Positions 6,911-15,300 of a stretch of 15,842 nucleotides of DNA are shown one piece after another (position 1 is the stretch's first letter; every line of letters starts with the position of its first letter). The notes below the pieces were generated by a model. It was not told the DNA's origin. It ran no database searches and worked only from the letters and a program-made list of their open reading frames with translations. The stretch covers positions 1 to 15,842 of the forward strand of contig CAMLHQ010000074.1 of assembly GCA_946479785.1 (NCBI GenBank), written 5' to 3'. Both the position numbers and the translations under genes were made by a program. The stretch is from an uncultured Nitrospira sp. (GTDB lineage Bacteria > Nitrospirota > Nitrospiria > Nitrospirales > Nitrospiraceae).

Positions 6911-8314
6911 CTAGTGTGCGTTGGAATCGAAGGTGGTCGGTTCAGACGATACAGGAGCTTTGGACAAGCCGTAGCGGTCGAGCAGGCGATAGAGCGTGCG
7001 CCGGCTGATGCCCAGCAAGCGTGCCGCCTGTTCTTTGTTGCCTTTCGTCGATTCCAATACCTTCAGGACGTGCTCGCGCTGCTGTGCGCTCAGTGTCCCG
7101 GGCAGACCCTCTGCGCTGCCATGCTGATTGTTCCTGCGGTCGCGAATTTCTAGAGGAAGATCGTCCAAGGACAACACACTGTGGGTGGCCAGCGCCACGG
7201 CCCGCTCGATCACATGTTCCAACTCTCGGACATTCCCAGGCCAGGTGTAACGAAGAAGAGCCTGCTTTACGCTCGCCGACAGCGACGTAATCGTTGACTC
7301 CTTTTCCGCGCTGTATCGGCTGAGAAAGAACTCTGCGAGGAGGGGGATGTCCTCAGGCCTCTCTCTGAGAGGAGGCAGCATAATGGTCACGGTATTCAAA
7401 CGATAGAGCAGGTCTTCCCGGAACCGTCCCATATTCAGCAACTGATAAAGGTTGCGGCGAGAGGCAGCGATCACCCGAAGATCAACGGATACCGTCTCAT
7501 TGCTGCCGACTCTCCTGATCTCGCCCTCTTGCAGCGCGCGCAACAATTTCGCTTGACCGGCGGGAGACAGTTCTCCAACCTCGTCCAGGAAGAAGGTTCC
7601 ACCGCTGGATTCCTCCAACAATCCGCGCCGAAAGGTATGAGCGCCCGTGAAGGAGCCTTTGACGTGCCCGAATAATTCGCTTTCAAGAAGCGAGTCCGGA
7701 ATGGCGCTGCAATTCACGGCAACAAAAGGGTGGGTGGCCCGTGGGCTGTTGTCATGGATTGCACGGGCGATCAGTTCTTTCCCGGTCCCGCTCTCCCCCT
7801 GAATCAGGACTGCCGTTCGACTGCGGGCTACCTTGCCGACGATCTTAAATACCTCGACCATATTTCGGCTTTGTCCGATAAGGGACGCTGCGCGCGGTCG
7901 CTCGCTGAACACGTGTTGCAAATGACGATGGTCGCGGATGAGACGACTATGTTCGACGGCCCTATGGGCCACGAGAACCAATTCGTCGAGGTTCACGGGC
8001 TTCGTGATGTAGTCGAAGGCGCCTTCCTTCATGGCGCGGATTGCTGTGTCGACCGACCCGAACGCCGTCATGAGGACCACCGGAGTTTCAGGTGCGATGG
8101 CCCGAAATGTATCCAAGACTTCCATGCCGGATATCGAAGTCATCTTGATATCGCTAAAGACGGCGTCATACTCTCGGCGCCCTCCCTTTTCGATCGCTTC
8201 CTCGCCGCTGCTGGCAAGATCGACGTGGAAGTCGGCCTGTCGGAGCGCCTCGGCCAACATTTCCCGGTTTCGCTGGTCATCGTCAACAATCAGAATGCAA
8301 TGAGTATTATCCAC
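6911..8314 (-). CDS. NtrC-family sigma-54 activator (receiver, AAA+, Fis-type HTH)
   Basis: The 467 residues form the classic three domains. The receiver (about 5-120) has D11-D13, phospho-acceptor D55, T83 and K105. The AAA+ domain (about 145-375) has Walker A G-E-S-G-T-G-K-E at 173-180, the sigma-54-contacting loop G-S-F-T-G-A at 220-225 (second residue Ser instead of the usual Ala), Walker B F-F-L-D-E at 241-245 and the W-P-G-N-V-R-E-L motif at 358-365. The Fis-type helix-turn-helix is at 425-448. It overlaps the kinase gene by 8 bp, so the two are a cognate pair. It should open complexes at sigma-54 promoters by ATP hydrolysis; the four candidate promoters of this window are the natural targets to consider. 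Confidence 0.96.
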   Translation of the reverse strand: MDNTHCILIVDDDQRNREMLAEALRQADFHVDLASSGEEAIEKGGRREYDAVFSDIKMTSISGMEVLDTFRAIAPETPVVLMTAFGSVDTAIRAMKEGAFDYITKPVNLDELVLVAHRAVEHSRLIRDHRHLQHVFSERPRAASLIGQSRNMVEVFKIVGKVARSRTAVLIQGESGTGKELIARAIHDNSPRATHPFVAVNCSAIPDSLLESELFGHVKGSFTGAHTFRRGLLEESSGGTFFLDEVGELSPAGQAKLLRALQEGEIRRVGSNETVSVDLRVIAASRRNLYQLLNMGRFREDLLYRLNTVTIMLPPLRERPEDIPLLAEFFLSRYSAEKESTITSLSASVKQALLRYTWPGNVRELEHVIERAVALATHSVLSLDDLPLEIRDRRNNQHGSAEGLPGTLSAQQREHVLKVLESTKGNKEQAARLLGISRRTLYRLLDRYGLSKAPVSSEPTTFDSNAH

Positions 8315-9926
8315 AGGACCGGCCTCCTACACGCGGGTCATTCCATAGCGGCAAATCGATGATGAAGCAACTACCCTGGCCGACGGCGCTCTGCACGACC
8401 ATCCGTCCACCGAGCGAGGAAACGACTCGATGGCAAATCGCCAATCCCAATCCGGTGCCTCCCATGTTTTGTCTTGTTGTGAAAAATGGCTCGAATATTT
8501 TGATCAAGCGATCGGATGGGATTCCTTGACCGGTATCGGAGAGTTTGAGTCGCACGGTTCCTTTCTTTAAGGAAGCGTCCCCCTGAATGATGACCATTCC
8601 CTCCACATGCTCGTTGACCGGCTGGAAACTTTTCACCGATAACTCGCCGCCAGCCGGCATGGCTTGAATCGCGTTCGTCACCAGATTGAAGATCATGCCG
8701 TGGAGAGCCCGTGGATCTCCAGCGACACAGGGTAACGATTCGTCCAGCTCCATTTTAAGCACAATATGTTTTTCGGAGAGACCCGGTGCGATCAGTTTCT
8801 GAATATCGCGAATGAGCTGGTTGAGATCGACTGGAACCGATTGTACCTGGAGTCGAGTCGATTCCAGGATATGCTGTATGATCGTCACCATCCGGTCGAT
8901 CTCCGAACGAATAATGGTCAGATGCCGATGATCTGCGTTTGGGTCTGCCTCTTTGAGCAACAACTGTATATGACCGGAAATCGAATTCAGCGGATTTCCC
9001 AGCTCATGCGCCACCACGGCCGACAATTCCCCCAGCGCCGCTAATTTCTCTGCCCGCTCGGTCTGGATTCGAGCTTCCACCAGCATGGTGTTGGCCCGAT
9101 GCAAATCATTTCTTGTCTCGGTCACTCTTTTCGTCAAAATTTCGTTAAATCCTCTGATTTCTCCGAGCAGATCCTCTCTTGCCGCCACTCCTTCCCGTAC
9201 TCGATCAAGCATCCGATTAAACTGCTGCGACACTTCTTGAATGTCAGCGGGCCCGTTGAGGGGAGCCTGGCTCGTCAAATCCCCTGCTTCAGCCCGCCGC
9301 ATGGCCCGTAATAGCTCACCTATAGGCCGATGCACCTTAATGCGAATTAACGCAAGAAACACCAAAGAGGTCAGGATGACGGCGCCGACACCGACATCCT
9401 GGGCGAGTCGACTTTCCTGTTGAATCAACGCGTCGTATTTCCAAAGCGAATAGCGACCACGCAATGCTCCGATGACACGTCCTTCAATGAGAATCGGAGC
9501 AGTGATCAGCCAGGCCCGACCGGAGCTTGCAGAATCAAACTGAGTCACGGAACGGCCGGCTTTGATCTCGCCTAACTCAGCCTCACTTAACGCAGTCGGG
9601 GCGACATCGAGATCGTTGGTGTGGACTAACAGGCCGCCTTGTGGCGAAATTTCGTACACCGACAACCTGCGGATGCCTGGCCGGAGTTCAAAGATGTCTT
9701 CGAATGCCTCTTCTAGTGCATTGACGTTGTGGATGTTCCCGGATTTACTGATGATCCTGCTCACTGAGCTCGCGGCGCGGAGAAACTCAGCGTGCATATT
9801 TCTCGCGGCGGCCTGTTCGATGATTTGTCTATCGAGAACGTGGATGAGTATGATCGCCAGGCCGACCAACACGATCCCGGTAATCACAACCCAAATTAAG
9901 ATACCTTCAAACCATTTTGCCCGCAT
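8307..9926 (-). CDS. Membrane sensor histidine kinase partner of the NtrC-type activator
   Basis: The 539-residue protein has a first membrane helix at about 9-30, a periplasmic Cache-like sensor region (about 33-175), a second helix at about 178-197, a HAMP linker (about 198-250), a short coiled coil and a HisKA/HATPase core. The phosphorylated residue should be H307 in the H-box A-H-E-L-G-N-P-L. The ATP-binding boxes are N418 (N-L-V-T-N-A), D-T-G-Q-G-I-P at 464-470, F-E-P-F-F-T-T at 478-484 and G-G-T-G-L-G-L at 489-495. The stop overlaps the start of the response regulator by 8 bp. The signal is unknown; the SPFH lipoprotein gene just upstream suggests an envelope condition. Confidence 0.95.
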   Translation of the reverse strand: MRAKWFEGILIWVVITGIVLVGLAIILIHVLDRQIIEQAAARNMHAEFLRAASSVSRIISKSGNIHNVNALEEAFEDIFELRPGIRRLSVYEISPQGGLLVHTNDLDVAPTALSEAELGEIKAGRSVTQFDSASSGRAWLITAPILIEGRVIGALRGRYSLWKYDALIQQESRLAQDVGVGAVILTSLVFLALIRIKVHRPIGELLRAMRRAEAGDLTSQAPLNGPADIQEVSQQFNRMLDRVREGVAAREDLLGEIRGFNEILTKRVTETRNDLHRANTMLVEARIQTERAEKLAALGELSAVVAHELGNPLNSISGHIQLLLKEADPNADHRHLTIIRSEIDRMVTIIQHILESTRLQVQSVPVDLNQLIRDIQKLIAPGLSEKHIVLKMELDESLPCVAGDPRALHGMIFNLVTNAIQAMPAGGELSVKSFQPVNEHVEGMVIIQGDASLKKGTVRLKLSDTGQGIPSDRLIKIFEPFFTTRQNMGGTGLGLAICHRVVSSLGGRMVVQSAVGQGSCFIIDLPLWNDPRVGGRSCG

Positions 9927-10018
9927 GACAGGCCGCCTCGCTCGCTCTTATCATACCTGGCCGGAGGCTCTGCTTCCATGAAACCACTGGTTCACCGGCG
10001 TATCGGCTCCTTCCCTGC

Positions 10019-10915
10019 TCACGGACTAGGTAGTTCCGATTCGGCTTGAGACAACGCGTCACGAGACATGTGTCGTGGCTCCATGTCGGGGTTCACAAGA
10101 ATCGGGATGTTGAGGTTTTCGGGTAGCAGGACGAGTTTCGAGTTCTGACTGTCGTAGAGTTTATAGCGAAGATAATCCGGCGTGAGTGTCCTGGAAATGG
10201 TTTCCTGTGCTTTGGCCTGACCGGCCGCGCGGATTTTGACTCCCTCGGCCTCTCCTTCTGATCGTATCCGGATAGCGTCACCTTCGCCTTTGGCACGTGT
10301 CCGTGCGATATCCGCGTTCTTCGAGGCGATGACCAGCTCAAATTCCTTTTGCTCCTTTTCCTGTTCTTTGGCCTGTTTTTGCTCGATGGCGCTCAGCACC
10401 ACCTGTGGGAAATCAATGTCGGCCAGGGCGATGCTTTGGATCTCCAGATGCCTTCCTTTGAGTTTTTCCACCACGACGGCCTGGACCTTACTGGCAATCT
10501 CTGCGCTTCTTTCCGGAACGGTCACCATAGGGTAGCCAGACACGACGCTTCGGACCGCCGCCATGAATTCCGGCTTGATTACTCGCGGATAGAAGTCCGT
10601 ACCCACCTCTTGTGCGAGAAAATAAACTTCCTCTGGAATCGGCCGCACGATGACGGCGGCCTTCACTAAGACCTGCAGATCGTCGGCGCTCAGCGCATCA
10701 ATATTTTCCGTGTAACTCTGCCACCTGACGTCATAACGAAAGATGTCATTCCAAGGAGCCCGCCAGTAGAAGCCGCTCTTCAAGGTCTCGGTTGTCAACC
10801 CTTCTGTCAGCGGATACCAGCGAAGACCTCGTTCCCCGGGAATGACGGTTGTTCCACAAGCCTCAAGGGACAGAAGCGATCCGATAATGAGACATGTGAG
10901 GGTCATCTTACGCAT
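10019..10915 (-). CDS. SPFH/prohibitin-like domain lipoprotein
   Basis: ATG 10915 has AAGGAGG at 10921-10927 and yields 298 residues. The first 20 end in L-E-A-C, an imperfect lipobox with Glu at -2, so lipid modification is likely but not certain. The SPFH/prohibitin domain covers about 30-190, followed by a long Lys/Glu/Ala-rich helix (about 190-250, repeated K-E-Q and R-A-K-G-E-G-x-A segments) typical of prohibitin oligomerisation. Prohibitin-like proteins form large membrane rings and often regulate proteases or stress responses; here the protein would be anchored on the periplasmic side. It is third in the operon, 92 bp ahead of the sensor kinase, so it may be the sensed component or an effector. 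That is inference from context. Confidence 0.85.
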   Translation of the reverse strand: MRKMTLTCLIIGSLLSLEACGTTVIPGERGLRWYPLTEGLTTETLKSGFYWRAPWNDIFRYDVRWQSYTENIDALSADDLQVLVKAAVIVRPIPEEVYFLAQEVGTDFYPRVIKPEFMAAVRSVVSGYPMVTVPERSAEIASKVQAVVVEKLKGRHLEIQSIALADIDFPQVVLSAIEQKQAKEQEKEQKEFELVIASKNADIARTRAKGEGDAIRIRSEGEAEGVKIRAAGQAKAQETISRTLTPDYLRYKLYDSQNSKLVLLPENLNIPILVNPDMEPRHMSRDALSQAESELPSP

Positions 10916-10987
10916 CGTAGCCTCCTTTCCGGTTATCATTCGTCTATTCGTCTAGAGGAGACTCTGCACGGAAGGCCACACGGCACA

Positions 10988-11320
10988 TCAATGGCGGCCG
11001 GCACCCACATGCTTACTCGCCATCCGCTCATGCTCACGAGCCTCCTCTTCATATGACTGTGCCAACAGGCGGGCTCCTGCCACCCAATCGGAATTTCGTC
11101 CAAACAGCTGTTCGTAGATGGCAGCTCGCGTCAACATTGTTTCCGACTTCTCTCTGAACCTTGCGGCCTCCTGAGTGTAATATTGGGCAATCTTCCGTTG
11201 ATCCTGTGCCAAGTCGTAGCTCGACAGATCAAGTTCACGCGTCCGCGCCCCGCAGCTTAGGAACATGAAGGCTAGCAGAAGACCTAATGCTCTTGAGTGA
11301 ATCGATCCAAGCCACGACAT
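10988..11320 (-). CDS. Small helical lipoprotein, unknown function
   Basis: The 110-residue product has a hydrophobic signal (about 10-21) with cysteine 23 in F-L-S-C, a plausible lipobox. The mature part is two charged helices (about 33-60 and 73-105) with patterns such as Y-Y-T-Q-E-A-A-R-F-R-E-K and Y-E-E-E-A-R-E-H-E-R-M-A, a likely coiled-coil hairpin. It resembles the lipoprotein at 4117-4479 in layout. Its ATG begins two bases after the stop of the winged-helix-like gene, which indicates translational coupling. It precedes the SPFH lipoprotein by 72 bp. Confidence 0.75.
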   Translation of the reverse strand: MSWLGSIHSRALGLLLAFMFLSCGARTRELDLSSYDLAQDQRKIAQYYTQEAARFREKSETMLTRAAIYEQLFGRNSDWVAGARLLAQSYEEEAREHERMASKHVGAGRH

Positions 11321-11322
11321 GC

Positions 11323-11583
11323 TCAGACCTGGGTTCTGCGCTTATCCCTCGCGGACCGTATAGAGGATTGCAGCAGAATTTCGTAGTCCCATGGAAGAGG
11401 CGACAATTTAACCTGTTGTTGTTCCTGCAATTGACCGAGCGCTCTAAACAGCACGCGCCATGGATGGTTGGGAATGGCATCGGCAAGAGAGGTGAAGGTC
11501 CATTGTGGTCTTTCCCGCAGCAGTGCCAAAATCCGCTTTTCAACGAATCGATCCGAACCGTTCAACCCAGGTACCGCTGCCAT
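11323..11583 (-). CDS. Small winged-helix-like protein, first gene of the sensor operon
   Basis: The 86-residue frame from ATG 11583 shows a pattern typical of a winged helix: helix 1 at about 14-25 (V-E-K-R-I-L-A-L-L-R), helix 2 at about 29-37 (T-F-T-S-L-A-D-A-I), a helix 3 at about 42-57 (R-V-L-F-R-A-L-G-Q-L) and a beta wing at about 58-70. It could bind DNA or be a protein-interaction module. The ribosome site is weak (AGGG). Evidence that it is real: the next gene starts two bases after its stop, and a candidate sigma-54 promoter lies about 70 bp upstream. No known family is recognised with confidence. Confidence 0.6.
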   Translation of the reverse strand: MAAVPGLNGSDRFVEKRILALLRERPQWTFTSLADAIPNHPWRVLFRALGQLQEQQQVKLSPLPWDYEILLQSSIRSARDKRRTQV

Positions 11584-11651
11584 ACTGCCCTGTCTGCCGA
11601 TCAGGACCCGGCTCAGTTTCGGGTGGACTGCTACGTCTCCAACCTAATTAA

Positions 11652-11667
11652 TGCAATAGTTAGTCCA
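11652..11667 (-). promoter_or_regulatory. Candidate sigma-54 promoter of the kinase/activator operon
   Basis: The minus strand reads TGGACTAACTATTGCA. The invariant GG and GC are correctly spaced by 10, TGG and TTGCA match, but the -24 box lacks CAC. The start would be near 11641, about 58 nt before ATG 11583. The activator motif at 11790-11812 lies about 125 bp upstream, so the operon may be self-activated. Confidence 0.55.
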
Positions 11668-11789
11668 TCCTTAGAACCGTAGAACCGTCACAACCTCCAT
11701 AAGGATATTCAAGATATTATCGTTGTAAGAAAACTTTGACCCGGACAGGCACCTTAATTGTTTCTTGTTGGCAGGCCCTGATGACGCAT

Positions 11790-11812
11790 CCGCACTGTGC
11801 GCCATGTGCGAG
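11790..11812 (+). promoter_or_regulatory. Upstream activator site shared by divergent sigma-54 promoters
   Basis: The bases read CGCAC-T-GTGCG, three bases, then TGTGCGAG. This matches the site at 1202-1224 at 18 of 23 positions in the same orientation relative to its promoter. The five differences are the first base, the centre of the palindrome and the three-base spacer, so all half-site bases are conserved. The last base is 59 bp from the -24 GG of the right-facing promoter, against 61 bp at the first site. The NtrC-family activator encoded next door is the obvious candidate protein. It may also serve the left-facing promoter at 11652-11667. Confidence 0.72.
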
Positions 11813-11869
11813 ATCGCTCCTCATACGGATCCGAGGGATCAGAAAGCGCGGATTCGCCCAATTGTAAAC

Positions 11870-11885
11870 TGGCACTACAATTGCT
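11870..11885 (+). promoter_or_regulatory. Sigma-54 promoter of the RND permease genes
   Basis: The bases read TGGCACTACAATTGCT, a full match to TGGCAC-N5-TTGCW with exact spacing. The predicted start is near 11896. The first convincing gene downstream is the RND permease at 12383, which implies a leader of nearly 490 nt. Confidence 0.85.
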
Positions 11886-11896
11886 GACTATCGCGC

Positions 11897-12382
11897 GGTG
11901 CACACCTCTGAGGTAGGTCGTTCGGCCCTCTCCGCTGAAGGCGCAAGAAACAGGAAAGTCGATCGCTGGCAATGAAGGGACCGTGCTTCAGAACCGAATC
12001 GATCTGACACGGCTGTGACAGATTGACACACTGTTGTCGAGGCGGAAGCGGGGAAAACCCATAGCGACAGTCTGGCATAACTGAATCACCATGAACTTTC
12101 CAGCCCTACCTTGCGGTTCTCGTCGTTTTATCCGACCTGAACAGTCTGGCTAAGCCCATGATGTATCTTCTATAATGTGCTTTCTTGGGACTGCTCTCTC
12201 GCCAATCGCTGGACCCAACCCTGGAAAAACTATTGAAGAATTCATGGTCCTATGCCAGAGAATGTCCTCCATTACGAGGTCGATTGCATGACCCTCTGAC
12301 GCACACGTGGAAGGCTATATGACGCAGGGCCCGATGCCCATTTTGCCCATGCATACCTGACATAGAGAAGGAACTGCGCTTC
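11897..12382 (+). other. Long leader without a convincing gene before the RND permease
   Basis: Between the predicted sigma-54 start and the RND start codon I find only short open frames. The best placed is 12319-12360, encoding MTQGPMPILPMHT after GGAAGG, ending 22 bases before the RND ATG; it might be a leader peptide. A 38-codon frame at 12175-12291 has no ribosome site. A perfect TATAAT is at 12171-12176 without a matching -35. The region could hold a small RNA or a structured leader, but I cannot fold it reliably. Confidence 0.4.
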
Positions 12383-15300
12383 ATGGTTCGTGCTGCTCTC
12401 CACAATCCCTTCGCTGTCATTGCCATCAGCTTGATCATCATCATATTGGGCGTGGTGTCCTACCAGAAAATGGTCGTGGACATCTTCCCGGAAATCAATA
12501 TGCCCGTCGTGGCAGTCGCTACCTTTTACAAAGGAATGGGCCCCTCGGAGGTCGAAGGTGCCATCACGCTGCGTCTGGAGCAGCTCTTTCTGCAGGCCTC
12601 CTATGTCGAGCACATCGAATCCCGTTCATTACCGGGCGTGAGTCTCATCAAGATCTATTTCCACCCGTCGTACGACGTGAATGCAGGGTTGGCCGAAATT
12701 ACCAGTCTCACCTACTCGGGGCTGCGGTATCTGCCACAGGGAATCTTCCCGCCGGTCATCATCAAGTTCGGGGCGGCGAGCTTGCCGATCGCCGTCCAGA
12801 CAACGAGCAGTGAGACGATGGGGGAGAAAGAGGTCCGGGATCTGGCCTACTTCAACGTGCGGCCTCAACTGGGCAACGTACCGGGGATCGCATTTCCGAC
12901 GACTTTTGGCGGGACGGTGCGGCAGATCACCGTCTTTCTTGATCCCACACAGATGCAGGCCCGCGGCATCTCAACCCAGGAAATCGTCAATGCCGTCAAT
13001 GATCAAACGGCCCTGCTCCCGGCTGGCAATGTGAAGATTGGAGATTTCGACTACAACGTCTATACCAACAGCATGATCAAGGTCATCGACGAGATGAATG
13101 ATATCCCGCTGAAGGTCGTCAACGGCGTGCCGATCACGTTGCGGGACGTGGGACAGGCGGTCGATTCCACGATGATCCAGACCAACGTGGTCCGGATCAA
13201 CGGCCATCGGGCCGTCTATCTCCCGATCATGAAACAAGCGGGGGCTAATACGATTCAAGTGATCGACGGCATCAAGGAGGTCCTGCCAAAACTCGTGGGT
13301 CTACCAAAAGAGCTGATCGTCAAGTTGCTCTTTGACCAGTCGATCTATATTCGACAAGCTATTCAGACCCTGGAACATGAAGGGCTGTTAGGCGGCGGAT
13401 TGGCCTGCCTCATGGTACTGATTTTTCTCGGAAGTCTGCGTTCCACTGTCATCATTGCCATGGCCATCCCGCTCTCAGTGACGGCCGCCTTTATCGGGCT
13501 ATATTTCACGGGACATACCGTCAACATCATGACGCTGGGCGGACTGGCGCTTGCGGTCGGGCGCCTGGTGGATGATGCCATCGTGGTCGTGGAAAATTTC
13601 CATCGCCATTTAGAAATGGGGAAAACATCGTTGCAGGCGGCTGGAGACGCCGTCACGGAAGTGGCGCTACCGATGCTGGTGATCACCGTAACCGTGTTTC
13701 TGGTGTTTCTCCCGATCGCCTTCTTTACGGGCGTGATCAAATTCTTGTTCGTCCCGCTGGCGCTGGCAGTCGCCTATTCAATGATCGCTTCCTATCTGGT
13801 GGCCTTGACCGTAGCCCCTGTTGCGATGGAGCGGCTTTTGCGCACAGGACATGGGTACGAGCACGGATCCTCGCGTCGCTCGGTGTTCAGCGGACTACAG
13901 GAATTTTGGGATCGGCTTCGTTTCTTCGACGTATTCGTCGAACATTATATCAGGGTGCTGCGCTGGTGCCTGGCGCACAAGGCGGTGGTAGTTGTTGTCG
14001 TGACCGCACTGTTCGTCGGTTCCCTGCTCATGACACCCAAGCTGGCCACGGAATTTTTCCCGAAGGTGGATGCAGGATCGTTCATCCTGAATATGTCTGC
14101 ACCAGAAGGGACGAGGGTTGAAAACACCGAGGCCATCATTAGTCAGGTGGAAGCCTTGATCCGCGAAGCAGTCCCTCCTGATGAATTAGATCAAATTGTT
14201 TCCAATATCGGGCTGCCACAGGGATGGATGGTCCTGTATACGCCAGTGAACGGGCCGCATCAGGCCTTCGTCCTTGTTGCGCTCAAGCGGGATCATAGAA
14301 GCAAAACGGATGCGGTGATCACAAAACTCCGTTCCCGGCTCATTCAGGAATTGCCCGGCCTCAAGTTCTCTTTTCAAACCGGCGGGATCGTGAGTGATGT
14401 GATCAATTTCGGGCTTCCCGCTCCTATCGATATTAAAGTCAGTGGAAGGAATCTTTCAGATTTGGCCGACACTGCCAACCGGATTCGAAACAGCGTGGCG
14501 CTGATTCCCGGAACGACCGATGTGCAGGTCAGGCAAGGAATGGATTATCCGGAGGTCCATCTGGACATCGATCGTTCCAGAGCGTCGTATGTCGGTCTTC
14601 AGGAAAAGGGCATCGTGGCAGATCTCATTACAGGTTTAAGCTCGAACGTCACATTAAATCCTGGGTATTGGATCGATCCGCGCTCGAACAATGCCTACTT
14701 CGTCGTGACACAATTCCCTGAACAGGCGCTGGTTAAATTTGAGGATTTTTTGAATACCCCCATCGTGGGGGTGCGGATCGGCCACCCGGCTTCGGCGACG
14801 ATGGGAGGGACGCAGATGCTGGGCAGTTCGTTGGCCTTGGGACAGACCCCTTTTCCTGAGCGCCTCCGGTTGCCGGGTGTCGAGCGTGAGAGCGGCGCGC
14901 CGATTATGCTGCGGGACCTGGCGTATGTGACCAGGCAGTCCGGACCCGAGACCGTGGATCATTACAATCTCCAACGGACCATGGACGTGCTGGTAAGTGT
15001 GAACGGGAATGATCTGGGGAGAGTTGCCAGTCAGGTCGAAGAAGTGGTTTCACAAATTACTCATCCAAAAGATGTCATCGTGACCTTCAAAGGCGAGATT
15101 GACAGCATGCGCGCTGCCTTCACCGGCTTCGGCGGAACGCTCCCGCTGGCGATGGTATTCATCTATCTGGTCATGGTCGGCTTGTTCAGGTCGTGGTTGG
15201 ACCCGTTTGTGATCATGTTTGCCGTTCCTTTAGGATTCATCGGAGTCATTTGGATGCTCTTCATGACCAACACATCTGTGAATGTCGAGTCCATGATCGG

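Noticed and set aside
9971..9986. TGGTTTCATGGAAGCA (minus strand) as a sigma-54 promoter for the kinase gene
   Set aside because: GG-N10-GC spacing is correct, but both CAC in the -24 box and TT in the -12 box are missing; probably chance.
11754..12078. Minus-strand open frames of 67-72 codons across the control region
   Set aside because: They cross the activator site and promoter, lack ribosome sites and show no protein-like pattern.
12171..12176. TATAAT as a sigma-70 promoter for the RND gene
   Set aside because: No sequence resembling TTGACA lies 16-18 bp upstream and there is no extended -10; kept only as a note.
12175..12291. 38-codon open frame in the RND leader
   Set aside because: No ribosome site; the start lies inside the TATAAT-like sequence and the peptide has no recognisable features.
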